NCBI GenBank assembly: GCA_947446595.1
Contig: CANFGS010000007.1
Location: 1-64,000, forward strand
Direction of reading: 5' to 3'
Source of the DNA: Neisseriaceae bacterium
GTDB taxonomy: Bacteria > Pseudomonadota > Gammaproteobacteria > Burkholderiales > UBA11063
DNA length: 64,000 nucleotides
Both the position numbers and the translations under genes were made by a program. Below the pieces are notes generated by a model, which searched no databases, was not told where the DNA came from, and saw nothing but the letters and a program-made list of their open reading frames with translations. This document shows, in pieces, positions 45,171 through 56,882 of this stretch (positions are counted from its first letter, which is position 1; the number at the start of each line of letters is the position of its first letter).

Positions 45171-46508
45171 ATGAAAATTAAAACACTGAGATTGATCAAT
45201 TTTCGCAATCTTGAGAATTTTAAAATAGAGTTTGAAGATAACTTGACTGTATTGGTTGCGGATAACAGTGCGGGTAAAACTTCTATATTAGATGGAATTA
45301 CTATTGCATTAGGGCCTTATATCGGTGAGTTCCCAACGGCTTCTGCTAAGGGCTTTAAGCATGAAGATGTGATGAGGCTTAAAGCTAAAAATAGTATAGA
45401 GAAACTTTATCCTGTAGCACTTGAGGCTTTTTTTGCTCTGGATTCAGATTCTCAATCAATAAAGACGGCTCATGTTATGAGAGCTTTAAATAGCGCTAAG
45501 TCGAAAACCACAATAAAAACTGCAGAAGAGTTATCTACTCATGGTAAGAATTTATATCAATCGGTAAAGAAAGATACGGATGTTATCTTGCCTATTGTCT
45601 CGTATTATGGAACGGCTCGTTTATGGGCGCAAATAAAATATACTCAAAAGTCAGATAGAAATAGTAACTCAAGATTTTTTGCATATCATGATTGTCTATT
45701 ACCAGAATCAAACTATAAAGAGTTTGAAAAGTGGTTTATTGATTTATCGCTAGCTGAATATGATGAAATAGTAAAATACGCACAAGAAACAATTGCATCA
45801 GGTGGTGCTCCTGTTGTTGCGACAGTTAACCCCCTTCTTCAGGCTGTTCGTGAAGCTGTTAATATTGTTCTCGAAGAAACTAAATGGGGTAATTTACGTT
45901 ATGATGCTTCTGAAAAAACAATAGCTGTTGAAAATAGTTCAACAAAGTTACCTGTTAAATTAATGAGTGATGGTGTGCAAAGTACTTTAGCACTTGTAGC
46001 TGATATTGCATACCGATGTGCAAAATTAAATCCTCACCTTGATAGCCCATGTAAAGATACAAATGGCATAGTATTAATCGATGAAATTGATATGCATTTA
46101 CATCCAAAATGGCAACAAACAATTCTACTGAGTTTACAAAAAATCTTTCCTAAGATACAGTTTATTGTTACTACACATAGTCCTCAGGTATTAAGTACCG
46201 TAAGAAATGCTAATATTAGGATTATTGACCCTACAAAAAATGAAGCTGAGACTCCAAGAATAAATCCATATGGTAGGGATAGTATTGTTGCTTTAGAAGA
46301 TGTAATGAATGTGTCTGCAACAGCAATTGAAGTAATTCCAGAAGCAAAGCTTTTAGATTTATATTTAGAAATCATTAATAGAGGCGAGATTGATAATCCA
46401 GAGCTACCTTTAATACGTAAACAGTTAGAGTTGGAGTATGGTAGTGGTGATATTAAGTTGCAGATAGCAGACATGGTAATAAGTAAATACAGAGCATTAA
46501 AGAAATGA
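45171..46508 (+). CDS. ptuA: Septu-like ATPase (PtuA type)
   Basis: 445 aa AAA/SMC-like ATPase. It opens KIKTLRLINFRNLENF. Walker A is ADNSAGKTSILDG (Ala replaces the first Gly), the signature-like LMSDGVQSTLALVADIA lies near 275, Walker B is IVLIDEIDMHLHP and the H-loop is TTHSPQVLST. PtuA-type ATPases pair with HNH nucleases in the Septu phage-defence system. Here the next gene is exactly such an HNH protein, overlapping by ATGA. Start: ATG 45171, eight bases after GAGG; a TTG at 45153 is not favoured. Confidence 0.82.
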   Translation: MKIKTLRLINFRNLENFKIEFEDNLTVLVADNSAGKTSILDGITIALGPYIGEFPTASAKGFKHEDVMRLKAKNSIEKLYPVALEAFFALDSDSQSIKTAHVMRALNSAKSKTTIKTAEELSTHGKNLYQSVKKDTDVILPIVSYYGTARLWAQIKYTQKSDRNSNSRFFAYHDCLLPESNYKEFEKWFIDLSLAEYDEIVKYAQETIASGGAPVVATVNPLLQAVREAVNIVLEETKWGNLRYDASEKTIAVENSSTKLPVKLMSDGVQSTLALVADIAYRCAKLNPHLDSPCKDTNGIVLIDEIDMHLHPKWQQTILLSLQKIFPKIQFIVTTHSPQVLSTVRNANIRIIDPTKNEAETPRINPYGRDSIVALEDVMNVSATAIEVIPEAKLLDLYLEIINRGEIDNPELPLIRKQLELEYGSGDIKLQIADMVISKYRALKK

Positions 46509-47215
46509 TACATGTTAAACATCATTTAAGTGAACCTGAAAAATTAAAAAAAAGAAAAATTCAATCAGACAAAGGAATACCTGATAATCCACGAAATGCT
46601 TGGAGCAATTTTGGTGGTAAACCTGAATTAATTAAAGATTTACTTAGACTTCAAAAAGGATTATGTGCGTATTGTGAAAATAAGTTAAATAATGAATTAG
46701 GCTATCATGTTGAACATATAGAACCTAAAAGTCTCAACCCACATTTAACCTTCGAATACACTAATTTAATATTATCATGTTTTTCTTCTGATCTACTTAG
46801 TTCATCATATAGTATTAGTTGTGGGCATGCTAGGGGTAATAAATTTAATTCTGAATTATTTATTAGCCCTACACTCAAAGATTGCGAAAATTATTTTTGG
46901 TATGAGTTATATGGTAAGATTGTGCCTAATTATAGGCTTAACGATAGTGATACATGTAAGGCTAATTATACTATTAACTTATTAAATTTAAATTGTCTTC
47001 GTCTAATAAGAGAGCGCGAGAATATTATTGAGGAAGGATTTGTAATTATACAAGAATTAATTGATAATCAGTATGCCTTAGAGAATTTTTTGGAATTAGA
47101 GTTTCATTGTGCGAGAAATGAGTATTTGTTTCCATATATTAACCTACGAAAGCAATTTTTTCAAAATTATATGATGAAGCCAACAACAGTAATAAATAAA
47201 TTGGCACAGGAATAA
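46505..47215 (+). CDS. ptuB: Septu-like HNH endonuclease (PtuB type)
   Basis: 236 aa. The HNH fold is visible as C54-A-Y-C57, HVEHIEPKS (His68, His71), Asn87 in YTNLILSC, then Cys92 and Cys106, and GNKF. This is the arrangement of the TIGR02646/PtuB group, which is found beside AAA ATPases and in some retrons. It is the likely DNA-cutting effector. The ~120-residue C-terminal part is helical and not recognised. The dinG-like gene starts nine bases after the stop. Confidence 0.8.
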   Translation: MIHVKHHLSEPEKLKKRKIQSDKGIPDNPRNAWSNFGGKPELIKDLLRLQKGLCAYCENKLNNELGYHVEHIEPKSLNPHLTFEYTNLILSCFSSDLLSSSYSISCGHARGNKFNSELFISPTLKDCENYFWYELYGKIVPNYRLNDSDTCKANYTINLLNLNCLRLIRERENIIEEGFVIIQELIDNQYALENFLELEFHCARNEYLFPYINLRKQFFQNYMMKPTTVINKLAQE

Positions 47216-47223
47216 ACTAATTA

Positions 47224-49350
47224 ATGCAATTAAAACAAATATATAACAAAATAACAAATGCTATACCTGGATTTCGGGTGCGGGATAGTCAACTCTTAAT
47301 GATAAATGCTATTTCTGAATGTTTTGATAAAGCAAATCCTGAACTAAAAGATGGTAGTAATATATGTTTGATAGAAGCTCCAACTGGTACTGGAAAAAGT
47401 TTAGCCTATATATTGTCAGGCGTAGTATCAGCTCAAAAGCTATACAAAAAGCTTATCATTGCTACAGCAACTAAAACTCTACAAAGCCAATTAGTCGAAA
47501 AAGATATCCCCTTACTCCAAAAGCATAGTGGAGTAAAATTTAGCTACGGTTTAGCTAAAGGTAGGGGTAATTATTTATGCCCATATCAGCTTGAATTATC
47601 AATTCAAGAAAATACTGGTGATATGTTTACTGATAATAAACAAAGCCAAGAACAGCTACTCGAAATAAAAAGTAATTTTAATAAAAAGCTTTGGGATGGT
47701 GATTTGGATATTTCTCCTATTCAAATAGACCATAAATTAAAGCAGAGTATTACAACAGATAAAGAACGCTGTTTGTCGTATTCATGTCCGTTTAATCAAA
47801 AAGATGAATCTACCTGCCCATTTTATCTAAACCGTGAAAAACTAAAGACTTGTGATGTTATTGTTACAAATCATAGCTTATTACTATCGGATATTACTAT
47901 AGGTAGTGGTAGTGTTTTACCGTTTAAACCAGCTGATTATTTTTTATGCGTAGATGAGGGACATAATTTATCGGATAATGCGATTTCTAGTTTTAGTAAA
48001 AGCTTTGAATTAAAACACGCTATTGGTAACTGTAATAATCTATCAAAATTAATTTATAATCAACAAGGTAATCATTATCTTATAACTGATACTGCAAAAT
48101 GCGATGAAATGTATGAACAGACTAGTAATCTAATAATTATGTTAGATGAAATGCAGCAGTTATTGACCCAAAATATTCATCTATTTAAAGATAATCAATT
48201 GATTTTAAATGATTATCTAAACTCAGTGCTTGGAACTGAATTTCGTGATCGTTTTGTTAATATTACTTATATAGCTGGTGAATTATATGCAAATGTAGTA
48301 GATGTAGTAGATGGTATCAAGGAGCAACTACGTGCCAATCAAGATAATTTGTTGGAAGCTAATCTTAATAAGCTAGGATTTTATCTAACAGTAGTTGAAA
48401 GAGTTATGCAAACTTGTCAGTATATTATCAATCAAGATGACTCACGTTATAACGCTAATGCCAAATGGATAGATTTTAAATCAGTACGTGGCCATGAAGA
48501 TTTTGTACTTAATGCTCGTCCAACACATATTGGAAATTTATTATTAAATAAACTTTGGAGTAAAGTACATGGCGCGTTAATAGCTTCAGCTACTCTTGCT
48601 GTTGGTGAAGACTTTAGATATTATTTACATAAATTAGGACTAAATTTATTACCTAAAGTAGCAACATTCAAACTTCCTACAAGTTTTACTTATGAAAAAC
48701 AAGCACAAATTGTAGTGCCAAGATTTAAACATTCACCAGAATATACTACACGAGATGAATTTACTAATGAACTTAGTCAGTATTTACTGAAAACCTTAAA
48801 TTATAATGATGGTTACGGAACTTTGGTGCTATTTTTTAATCGCAATCAATTAATTGAAACGCATAAAATGCTACCCAAAGGAATGCATAAAAATATCCTG
48901 CTTCAAACTGATTATATGAGTACCCAAAGACTACTAGATGAACATAAAGAGAAAATTAATTCTGGTGCTCCAAGTATTATATTTGGGTTAAATTCATTTG
49001 CTGAAGGGGTTGATTTACCATCTTTATATTGTATTCATGTAATAATTACTAAACTTCCTTTTGAAACGCATAAGAATCCGCAAAGTATGGTTGAAGAATA
49101 TTGGGTAAAATACGAAAAAGGTAATTATTTCTTTGAAGTATCGATGCCAGAGACGTGTATCCGTCTTATTCAAGCTGCCGGACGTCTTATACGCGATGAG
49201 GGTGATTATGGGCAGCTAAGTATATGTGACAATCGTTTGGTTACCAAAAATTATGGTAATATCCTTTTAGATTCATTACCAAGATTTAATCGTAAATATA
49301 ATAGTGAGTTTATAAATGAATCTTTTGCTAAAATATCGGCTGAGGTTTAA
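47224..49350 (+). CDS. dinG: DinG-family ATP-dependent DNA helicase
   Basis: 708 aa XPD-like superfamily 2 helicase with a 4Fe-4S cluster. Walker A is APTGTGKSLAYI. Four cysteines occur in GNYLCPYQ and in RCLSYSCPFNQKDESTC. The DEGH box is CVDEGHNL, helicase motif III SATL, and the C-terminal RLIQAAGRLIRDEGDYG. DinG unwinds 5'-3' and resolves R-loops and other barriers. YoaA is the alternative paralogue. The gene follows the defence pair closely but belongs, with rsmD behind it, to a housekeeping set. Confidence 0.85.
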   Translation: MQLKQIYNKITNAIPGFRVRDSQLLMINAISECFDKANPELKDGSNICLIEAPTGTGKSLAYILSGVVSAQKLYKKLIIATATKTLQSQLVEKDIPLLQKHSGVKFSYGLAKGRGNYLCPYQLELSIQENTGDMFTDNKQSQEQLLEIKSNFNKKLWDGDLDISPIQIDHKLKQSITTDKERCLSYSCPFNQKDESTCPFYLNREKLKTCDVIVTNHSLLLSDITIGSGSVLPFKPADYFLCVDEGHNLSDNAISSFSKSFELKHAIGNCNNLSKLIYNQQGNHYLITDTAKCDEMYEQTSNLIIMLDEMQQLLTQNIHLFKDNQLILNDYLNSVLGTEFRDRFVNITYIAGELYANVVDVVDGIKEQLRANQDNLLEANLNKLGFYLTVVERVMQTCQYIINQDDSRYNANAKWIDFKSVRGHEDFVLNARPTHIGNLLLNKLWSKVHGALIASATLAVGEDFRYYLHKLGLNLLPKVATFKLPTSFTYEKQAQIVVPRFKHSPEYTTRDEFTNELSQYLLKTLNYNDGYGTLVLFFNRNQLIETHKMLPKGMHKNILLQTDYMSTQRLLDEHKEKINSGAPSIIFGLNSFAEGVDLPSLYCIHVIITKLPFETHKNPQSMVEEYWVKYEKGNYFFEVSMPETCIRLIQAAGRLIRDEGDYGQLSICDNRLVTKNYGNILLDSLPRFNRKYNSEFINESFAKISAEV

Positions 49351-49353
49351 TAA

Positions 49354-50529
<1,176 letters not shown>

Positions 50530-50542
50530 AAAGAAGACATAT

Positions 50543-51337
50543 ATGAAGCAATATCACGGTTTATTAAAGCATGTACTAAATACTGGTATTAAAAAATCAG
50601 ATCGTACAGGAACTGGTACAGTTTCAACATTTGGGTATCAAATGCGATTTAATTTAGCTGATGGATTTCCGCTAGTTACTACAAAAAAAGTCCATCTGAA
50701 ATCAATTATTCACGAATTATTATGGTTTCTTGCAGGTGATACTAATACTAAATACTTAAAAGATAATGGGGTATCTATCTGGGATGAGTGGGCAAATGAT
50801 AATGGTGATCTAGGGCCAGTATATGGGCATCAGTGGCGTAGCTGGGAGACATCGGATGGCCGTGTGGTTGATCAAATTAGTGATGTGATACAACAAATTA
50901 AGGCTAACCCAGATTCAAGGCGTCTGATAGTGTCGGCTTGGAATGTTGGGGATTTGGATAAAATGGCTTTGATGCCTTGCCATAATTTATTTCAGTTTTA
51001 TGTAGCTAATAATCGTTTATCTTGTCAGTTGTATCAGCGTTCGGCTGATGTATTTCTTGGGGTTCCGTTTAATATAGCAAGTTATGCCTTACTTACTCAG
51101 ATGATAGCTCAGGTATGTAATTTAGAACTAGGTGACTTTGTTCATAGCTTTGGGGATGTGCATATTTATCTAAACCATATGGAGCAGGTGAACTTACAGT
51201 TATCAAGGACGCCTAGAAGTTTACCTCAGATGAAAATTAATCCTGAAGTTAAGAGTATCTTTGATTTTAAATATAGTGATTTTGAATTAGTAAATTATGA
51301 TCCAGAGCCGGCAATCAAAGCTCCAGTTGCAATTTAG
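50543..51337 (+). CDS. thyA: Thymidylate synthase
   Basis: 264 aa, the same length as E. coli ThyA. It converts dUMP to dTMP using methylene-tetrahydrofolate. Motifs: [16 protein letters not shown], the dUMP-binding arginines in [10 protein letters not shown], the catalytic cysteine in [31 protein letters not shown] and HIYLNH. The carboxy-terminal VAI contributes to folate closure. Together with mutT it is a nucleotide-metabolism pair. Confidence 0.97.
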   Translation: MKQYHGLLKHVLNTGIKKSDRTGTGTVSTFGYQMRFNLADGFPLVTTKKVHLKSIIHELLWFLAGDTNTKYLKDNGVSIWDEWANDNGDLGPVYGHQWRSWETSDGRVVDQISDVIQQIKANPDSRRLIVSAWNVGDLDKMALMPCHNLFQFYVANNRLSCQLYQRSADVFLGVPFNIASYALLTQMIAQVCNLELGDFVHSFGDVHIYLNHMEQVNLQLSRTPRSLPQMKINPEVKSIFDFKYSDFELVNYDPEPAIKAPVAI

Positions 51338-51357
51338 TTTTTGAAAGTAGTGTTTAA

Positions 51358-52395
51358 GTGATTAAAACTGATAATTTGGTGAGTATCGATACTAATTTGG
51401 ATAAAAGGGTAATGGCGCCTGAAAAGGTAACAGGGGATGAGGTAATTGAACGCGCCCTAAGGCCAAAGCTCTTTACTGAATATATTGGGCAAGATAAAGT
51501 AAAAGCACAATTAGAGATTTTTATACAAGCAAGTCTCCATAGGAATGAAGCACTTGATCATGTGTTATTATTTGGTCCTCCTGGGCTTGGGAAAACTACT
51601 CTAGCTCATATTATTGCCAGGGAAATGGGTGTAAATCTACGCCAAACTTCAGGGCCTGTTTTAGAAAAGGCAGGGGATTTAGCTGCACTATTAACTAATC
51701 TCGAAGCTAATGATGTATTATTTATTGATGAAATTCATAGGCTGTCTCCCGTCGTAGAAGAGATTTTGTATCCAGCTTTAGAAGACTTTCAGCTTGATAT
51801 TATGATAGGCGAGGGGCCTTCTGCTCGTAGCATTAAAATTGAATTACCGCAGTTTACTTTAGTTGGCGCAACAACTAGAGCTGGAATGCTAACTAATCCA
51901 CTTCGTGATCGATTCGGAATTATCTCTCGTTTGGAGTTTTATTCGATTGAAGAATTAACTGAAGTAATCAAACGTTCAGCAAATTTACTTAATTTAAATA
52001 TAACTCCTGATGGGGCAATTGAAGTAGCCAAGCGTTCGCGCGGTACTCCTAGAATTGCAAATCGTTTATTACGAAGAGTTCGAGATTACGCACAAGTTAA
52101 ACATGATGGTAAGATTGATAAAGATATCGCAGATGCTGCGCTAAATATGCTTGATGTAGATAGAATCGGGTTAGATATAATGGATAAAAAGCTACTAGAT
52201 GCTATTATCAATAAATTTGGTGGGGGTCCTGTAGGGCTTGAGACATTATCAGCTACTTTGGGTGAAGCATCAGATACTATTGAAGATGTGATTGAGCCAT
52301 ATTTAATGCAAAGTGGACTCTTACAGCGTACTCCACGTGGAAGAATAGCAACTGATTATGCCTATCGGCATTTTGGCGTTGAAAATTTAAAATAA
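51358..52395 (+). CDS. ruvB: Holliday junction branch migration ATPase RuvB
   Basis: 345 aa. RuvB drives branch migration with RuvA during recombination repair. [18 protein letters not shown] is followed by Walker [13 protein letters not shown], Walker [16 protein letters not shown], sensor 1 [18 protein letters not shown], sensor 2 [18 protein letters not shown] and a winged-helix C-terminus with [11 protein letters not shown]. The GTG start is supported by the family-like N-terminus MIKTDNLVS. ruvA and ruvC are not nearby. Confidence 0.97.
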   Translation: MIKTDNLVSIDTNLDKRVMAPEKVTGDEVIERALRPKLFTEYIGQDKVKAQLEIFIQASLHRNEALDHVLLFGPPGLGKTTLAHIIAREMGVNLRQTSGPVLEKAGDLAALLTNLEANDVLFIDEIHRLSPVVEEILYPALEDFQLDIMIGEGPSARSIKIELPQFTLVGATTRAGMLTNPLRDRFGIISRLEFYSIEELTEVIKRSANLLNLNITPDGAIEVAKRSRGTPRIANRLLRRVRDYAQVKHDGKIDKDIADAALNMLDVDRIGLDIMDKKLLDAIINKFGGGPVGLETLSATLGEASDTIEDVIEPYLMQSGLLQRTPRGRIATDYAYRHFGVENLK

Positions 52396-52418
52396 TCAAA
52401 TCTTTAGAAAGGTCATGT

Positions 52419-53996
52419 ATGAGTTCAAATACAAATTTTAAATACCATTGGTTTGCTAGTGGTGATATAGCGGCTAGTGCTACTATTGTATTTGATAATC
52501 TTGCCGTATTAACTTTTATGGCTTTGATCCTTCAGTTTGGCTATCATTTCCCATTAGAAGTTATTATGTCACATATAATCCCAGGCACTGTTGTTGGGGT
52601 TATGGTTGGTAATTTATTGTGTTTGTGGTTAGGGTTTCGTCTGGCTAAAAAAGCTGGTAGAAATGTAACAGCTATGCCTTTTGGGCTTGATGCACCTTCA
52701 GCGATTGGTTTTGTGGTTTGTATAATTGGGCCAGCATTTAGTTATTTGTATACCCAAGGCTTGGATTCACATGCTGCAGGTATTAAGGCATGGCAAATTG
52801 GGGTTGGGTGTTTATTTACCGCGGGAATTATAAAATTAATATTTAGTTTTTTTGCTAATCGCTTAAAAGCAAGAATTCCACAACCAGCACTACTTGGTGC
52901 TATTGGTGGAGTTGCAATTGCTTTAATTGGTTTTTTTCCACTTAATTCAATTTTTAAAGTTCCATCAGTTGGGTTTTTGTCTTTAACAATAGTAATGCTA
53001 ACAATGTTTGCTAAAGTTAAATTGCCATTTAGATTATCAGGTATTCCAGTTGCAATTGTGCTTGGCACTGTGGTTTATTATCTACTTTCACCATTAGGTT
53101 TAAGTGGGGCGATTCCTAATTTGACGGCTAATATTACATTTCTTCTGCCAACTCCAACTTTTGCATTTATGCATGAAGCTACATCTATAATCAACTATCT
53201 ACCAGTGATATTTCCATTTGCATTATTAGTGATTTTTGGTACTATGTCTGTAGTTGAAAGTGCTGATTGCATGGGAGATGAGTATGTGGTTCGGGATCTT
53301 ATGTTGATTGATGGAGTTGCGACAATAGTTTCTTCATTTTTTGGAGGGGTGCTACAAACTACGCCATATGCTGGATTTCCTGCGTACAAAAAAATGGATG
53401 CAAGAGCTGGTTTCTTATTAATAAATATAGTTGTAGTTGGTATGGGCGGCATCGTTGGTTTGGTTGGCTTTATTGTGAATTTAGTACCTGAAGTAACTGT
53501 TGCACCTGTACTATTTTATGTGGCATTTGAAATAGCAATGCAAGGATTTATGCATTCAGATAAAAAACATTATCCAGTAATCCTATTTGCGATATTTCCA
53601 TCAATTGCTAGACTTGTTGAAATCAAAATCACTGATGGATCTTTAATTCCTGTTGATAAATTACAAGAGCAAATGTTTGCCAATGTATTACCTACAATTA
53701 GTGATCATTTAGCAATCGTGGTACTAGGAAATGGCTTTATTGTAACTGGTATGCTATGGGCAACTATGCTTTATTTTGCAATGGAGCGTAAATGGATGAA
53801 ATCATTTGTATCTAGCTGTGTTTTGGCGGTTTTAGCATTTTTCGGAATAATCCATTCTTTATACATAAGCGGTCAGTTGTATCTACCTTGGTCGCTACCA
53901 GAAAGTGTTAGAAATATTCCGTATGAATTAGCGCTTGGCTACCTGTTTTTTGGGGTAATAACCTTGCTTTTATCAAAAACTTCTGCAAATAGGTAA
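52419..53996 (+). CDS. NCS2-type xanthine/uracil-like permease
   Basis: 525 aa with about 13-14 hydrophobic segments. It resembles the nucleobase/ascorbate transporter superfamily: TAMPFGLDAPSAIGFVVCIIG and VVESADCMGDEYVVRD plus SSFFGGVLQTTPYAGFPAYKK, near the substrate site (conserved acidic residue followed by the NTG-like segment). The precise substrate (purine, pyrimidine or other) is unknown. The closest group may be the AzgA-like family. It lies 23 bases after ruvB. Confidence 0.8.
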   Translation: MSSNTNFKYHWFASGDIAASATIVFDNLAVLTFMALILQFGYHFPLEVIMSHIIPGTVVGVMVGNLLCLWLGFRLAKKAGRNVTAMPFGLDAPSAIGFVVCIIGPAFSYLYTQGLDSHAAGIKAWQIGVGCLFTAGIIKLIFSFFANRLKARIPQPALLGAIGGVAIALIGFFPLNSIFKVPSVGFLSLTIVMLTMFAKVKLPFRLSGIPVAIVLGTVVYYLLSPLGLSGAIPNLTANITFLLPTPTFAFMHEATSIINYLPVIFPFALLVIFGTMSVVESADCMGDEYVVRDLMLIDGVATIVSSFFGGVLQTTPYAGFPAYKKMDARAGFLLINIVVVGMGGIVGLVGFIVNLVPEVTVAPVLFYVAFEIAMQGFMHSDKKHYPVILFAIFPSIARLVEIKITDGSLIPVDKLQEQMFANVLPTISDHLAIVVLGNGFIVTGMLWATMLYFAMERKWMKSFVSSCVLAVLAFFGIIHSLYISGQLYLPWSLPESVRNIPYELALGYLFFGVITLLLSKTSANR

Positions 53997-54034
53997 AAAT
54001 CAGTAACTTAACCTTGCTTTGTTGGGTTATCCTA

Positions 54035-54043
54035 TGTTATAAT
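54035..54043 (+). promoter_or_regulatory. Extended -10 promoter of the S10-type operon
   Basis: TGT followed by TATAAT (54038-54043), about 120 bases before rplC. A second TATAAT-like box at 54108-54113 may be a further promoter. Confidence 0.6.
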
Positions 54044-54047
54044 CTCG

Positions 54048-54100
54048 TTCCCATTTATATTAAGATGGGAATGAAGTAGTTGGTCAATTGTAACCAACGC
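54048..54100 (+). promoter_or_regulatory. Two hairpins in the rplC leader
   Basis: TTCCCAT pairs with ATGGGAA (loop of ten), then GTTGGT pairs with ACCAAC (loop of eight). Both lie in the transcribed leader ahead of rplC. In E. coli the S10 leader is the target of autoregulation by L4; rplD is the second gene here, so a similar role is possible but unproven. Confidence 0.45.
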
Positions 54101-54165
54101 CTTGGGCTATAATGGCTTATGTCATTATATGCTTAACGGAAAATAATAATAAGAAGGGTAACAAA

Positions 54166-54810
54166 ATGAGTCTTGGTCTATTAGGTCAAAAACTCGGAAT
54201 GACTCGCATCTTTGCAGATGATGGTAGTTCTATTCCCGTGACTGTTGTTGCAGTCGGCGGTAACCGAGTGGTTCAAGTTAAGACAAATGAAGTTGACGGC
54301 TATACAGCTGTTCAAGTTGCATTTGGCGAGCGTCGTGCATCTAGAGTAAACAAAGCTGCTAAAGGGCATTTTGCCAAAGCAGGTGTTGAAGCTGGAAATG
54401 CACTTGGCGAATTTAAAATAAGTCCTGAAGATGTAGCTAATATAGCTACTGGTAGTGCTCTTGCTGCGGATATCTTTACCGCAGGTCAATTAGTTGACGT
54501 AACAGGTACTACAAAGGGTAAAGGTTTTTCTGGTGTAATTAAACGTCACCATTTTAGTTCTAATCGTGCATCTCATGGTAATTCACGTTCACATAATACT
54601 CCAGGTTCTATCGGTCAACGTCAAGATCCAGGTCGTGTATTCCCAGGTAAGAAGATGGCGGGGCACTTAGGTAATGTGCAAGTTACTGCACAAAACCTTG
54701 AGATCGTTCGTGTTGATGTAGAGCGTGGTTTATTATTGGTTAAGGGTGCAATCCCTGGTTCTACCAATGGTAAAGTTATTGTGCGTCATAGCGTGAAGGC
54801 AGGTGCGTAA
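54166..54810 (+). CDS. rplC: Large ribosomal subunit protein uL3
   Basis: 214 aa. uL3 nucleates 50S assembly near the peptidyl-transferase centre. It begins [16 protein letters not shown] and includes the diagnostic [20 protein letters not shown] block with the glutamine that is methylated in E. coli. A longer reading from 54112 is rejected because AAGAAGGG sits eight bases before 54166. It is the first gene of the cluster; rpsJ, usually in front, is absent. Confidence 0.96.
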   Translation: MSLGLLGQKLGMTRIFADDGSSIPVTVVAVGGNRVVQVKTNEVDGYTAVQVAFGERRASRVNKAAKGHFAKAGVEAGNALGEFKISPEDVANIATGSALAADIFTAGQLVDVTGTTKGKGFSGVIKRHHFSSNRASHGNSRSHNTPGSIGQRQDPGRVFPGKKMAGHLGNVQVTAQNLEIVRVDVERGLLLVKGAIPGSTNGKVIVRHSVKAGA

Positions 54811-55439
54811 TGGATTTTAAAATAATAAATACAAGCGGCAGTGAAACTGGTAGCTTAAAACTTAATGAAGATCTTTTTGGTCGTGAATATAACGAAGCGT
54901 TGGTTCACCAAGTTGTAACTGCTTATCTAGCTAATGCTAGAAGTGGTACACGTGCACAAAAAACTCGTTCTGAAGTAAATCATTCAACTAAAAAACCTTT
55001 TAAACAAAAAGGTACTGGTCGTGCCCGTGCTGGTATGACTTCATCTCCTTTATGGCGTGGGGGCGGTAGAATATTCCCTAATCGACCTGAAGAGAATTTT
55101 ACTCAGAAAATCAATCGTAAGATGTATCGTTTAGCAATGTCTTCAATCATTTCACAATTAGTAAGAAGTGATCGTTTGATAGTTGCAGATAATATCGTGG
55201 TTGATACTCCAAAAACTAAGAACTTTGTTCAATTATTAAAAAATATGTCATTGACAAGTGGCCGTATTTTGGTTGTTGTAGATGAGATTGATTATAACCT
55301 AATTTTATCGTCTCGTAATATTCCAAATTTATTGGTTTTAGAATCTTATCAAGTTGATCCATATACATTGCTTCGTAGCGATAAAGTTGTTTTCACAGCT
55401 AAAGCTATTGAACAATTTCAGCAAGGACACACGCTATGA
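54810..55439 (+). CDS. rplD: Large ribosomal subunit protein uL4
   Basis: 209 aa. The central basic loop [20 protein letters not shown] and [20 protein letters not shown] reaches into the exit tunnel. uL4 is the regulator of the S10 operon in E. coli. The start shares a base with the rplC stop (TAATG), and the 3' end overlaps rplW by four bases. Confidence 0.97.
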   Translation: MDFKIINTSGSETGSLKLNEDLFGREYNEALVHQVVTAYLANARSGTRAQKTRSEVNHSTKKPFKQKGTGRARAGMTSSPLWRGGGRIFPNRPEENFTQKINRKMYRLAMSSIISQLVRSDRLIVADNIVVDTPKTKNFVQLLKNMSLTSGRILVVVDEIDYNLILSSRNIPNLLVLESYQVDPYTLLRSDKVVFTAKAIEQFQQGHTL

Positions 55440-55735
55440 AAAAAATAGATTTATATAATGTATTGATAACACCGCTAATTACGGAAAAATCAAATACAGT
55501 TGCTGAAAAGCGTGAACAAGTGGTATTTAAAGTACAAAAACATGCAACAAAAGATGATATTAAAAATGCATTTGAGTTGGTGTTTGAAGCTAAAGTTGCT
55601 AAAGTATCTGTATTAAATGTACAAGGTAAAGCTAAGAAATTTGGACGCTTTGCTGGTAAGAGAGCTGACTGGAAAAAAGCATATATTTGCCTTACTCCAG
55701 GTCAAAAATTTGATTTAGCTTCGAATCAGAAATAG
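55436..55735 (+). CDS. rplW: Large ribosomal subunit protein uL23
   Basis: 99 aa. uL23 sits at the tunnel exit and docks SRP and trigger factor. [17 protein letters not shown] at the start and [30 protein letters not shown] are characteristic. Confidence 0.97.
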   Translation: MKKIDLYNVLITPLITEKSNTVAEKREQVVFKVQKHATKDDIKNAFELVFEAKVAKVSVLNVQGKAKKFGRFAGKRADWKKAYICLTPGQKFDLASNQK

Positions 55736-55748
55736 GGAGTAGAGAAAA

Positions 55749-56576
55749 ATGGCTATAGTAAAATTAAAACCAACAACCCCGGGTCAACGTGGTGTTGTAA
55801 GAATTACCTCTCCTGAATTATATAAAGGCGAGCCACATGAACCTCTATTAGCACCACAAAAGCGTGGTTCTGGTAGAAATCACCATGGACGTATTACTGT
55901 GCGTCATAAAGGTGGTGGTCATAAACAACAATATCGTATTATTGACTGGAAAAGAAATAAAGCTGGTGTAGTTGCGAATGTAGAACGTATTGAATACGAT
56001 CCTAATCGTACTGCTCATATTGCTTTATTGTTTTATGTTGATGGCGAAAAAACTTATATTATTGCACCTAAAGGATTAACTGCTGGTATGCAAGTTGTGT
56101 CAGGAAGTGACGCAGCAATCAAAGTTGGTAATACATTACCACTTAGAAATATCCCAGTTGGTACTACTATTCACTGTATTGAAATGAGTCCAGGCAAAGG
56201 AGCTCAATTAGCTCGTTCTGCTGGTAGTTCAGCACAGTTACTTGGTCGTGATGGTATATACGCACAGCTTCGCTTACGTTCAGGTGAAATTAGAAAAGTT
56301 CACATTGATTGTAAAGCAACTATTGGTGAAGTAGGTAATGATGATCATAGCTTACGTCAATATGGTAAAGCTGGAGCTAAGAGATGGCTTGGTATACGTC
56401 CAACGGTTCGTGGTGTTGCCATGAATCCGGTAGATCATCCACACGGTGGTGGTGAAGGTCGTACAGCAGCAGGACGTCATCCGGTTTCTCCTTGGGGTTT
56501 ACATACTAAGGGTAAGAAAACCCGTAGAAGCAAACGTACTGATCATTTAATCATTCGCGATCGTCGTAGAAAATAG
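55749..56576 (+). CDS. rplB: Large ribosomal subunit protein uL2
   Basis: 275 aa, usual size. uL2 is needed for peptidyl-transferase activity and subunit joining. The motifs are [20 protein letters not shown] near the N-terminus and [20 protein letters not shown] near the C-terminus, including the conserved histidine. The gene lies 13 bases after rplW. Confidence 0.98.
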   Translation: MAIVKLKPTTPGQRGVVRITSPELYKGEPHEPLLAPQKRGSGRNHHGRITVRHKGGGHKQQYRIIDWKRNKAGVVANVERIEYDPNRTAHIALLFYVDGEKTYIIAPKGLTAGMQVVSGSDAAIKVGNTLPLRNIPVGTTIHCIEMSPGKGAQLARSAGSSAQLLGRDGIYAQLRLRSGEIRKVHIDCKATIGEVGNDDHSLRQYGKAGAKRWLGIRPTVRGVAMNPVDHPHGGGEGRTAAGRHPVSPWGLHTKGKKTRRSKRTDHLIIRDRRRK

Positions 56577-56594
56577 TAGTTAAGGAAATAACAA

Positions 56595-56870
56595 ATGACT
56601 CGTTCATTAAAAAAAGGTCCTTTTATAGACCAACATTTAATAAATAAAGTATTGGTGGCAATAGAAAAAAGTGATAAGCGTCCTATTAAAACATGGTCAC
56701 GCCGTTCGACAATTATTCCTGATATGATAGGATTAACTATTGCTGTACATAATGGTAAAGCTCATGTGCCGGTTTATATATCTGACAATATGGTTGGTCA
56801 TAAATTGGGTGAATTTGCGTTAACACGCACATTCAAAGGGCATCTTGCCGATAAAAAAGCTAAGAAGTAA
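56595..56870 (+). CDS. rpsS: Small ribosomal subunit protein uS19
   Basis: 91 aa. [15 protein letters not shown] and [20 protein letters not shown] with the basic [13 protein letters not shown] ending identify uS19, which binds the 30S head near S13. An upstream AAGGAAAT provides the ribosome binding site. Confidence 0.98.
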   Translation: MTRSLKKGPFIDQHLINKVLVAIEKSDKRPIKTWSRRSTIIPDMIGLTIAVHNGKAHVPVYISDNMVGHKLGEFALTRTFKGHLADKKAKK

Positions 56871-56882
56871 GGGAGTTTACAG

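Noticed and set aside
46184-46525. A 113-codon open frame opposite the end of ptuA
   Set aside because: Shadow of the ATPase C-terminus; no separate promoter or ribosome binding site.
54112-54165. An 18-codon upstream extension of rplC (MAYVIIC...) or a leader peptide
   Set aside because: The AAGAAGGG ribosome binding site lies inside this stretch and points to 54166; the extension has no counterpart in uL3, and no ribosome binding site precedes it.
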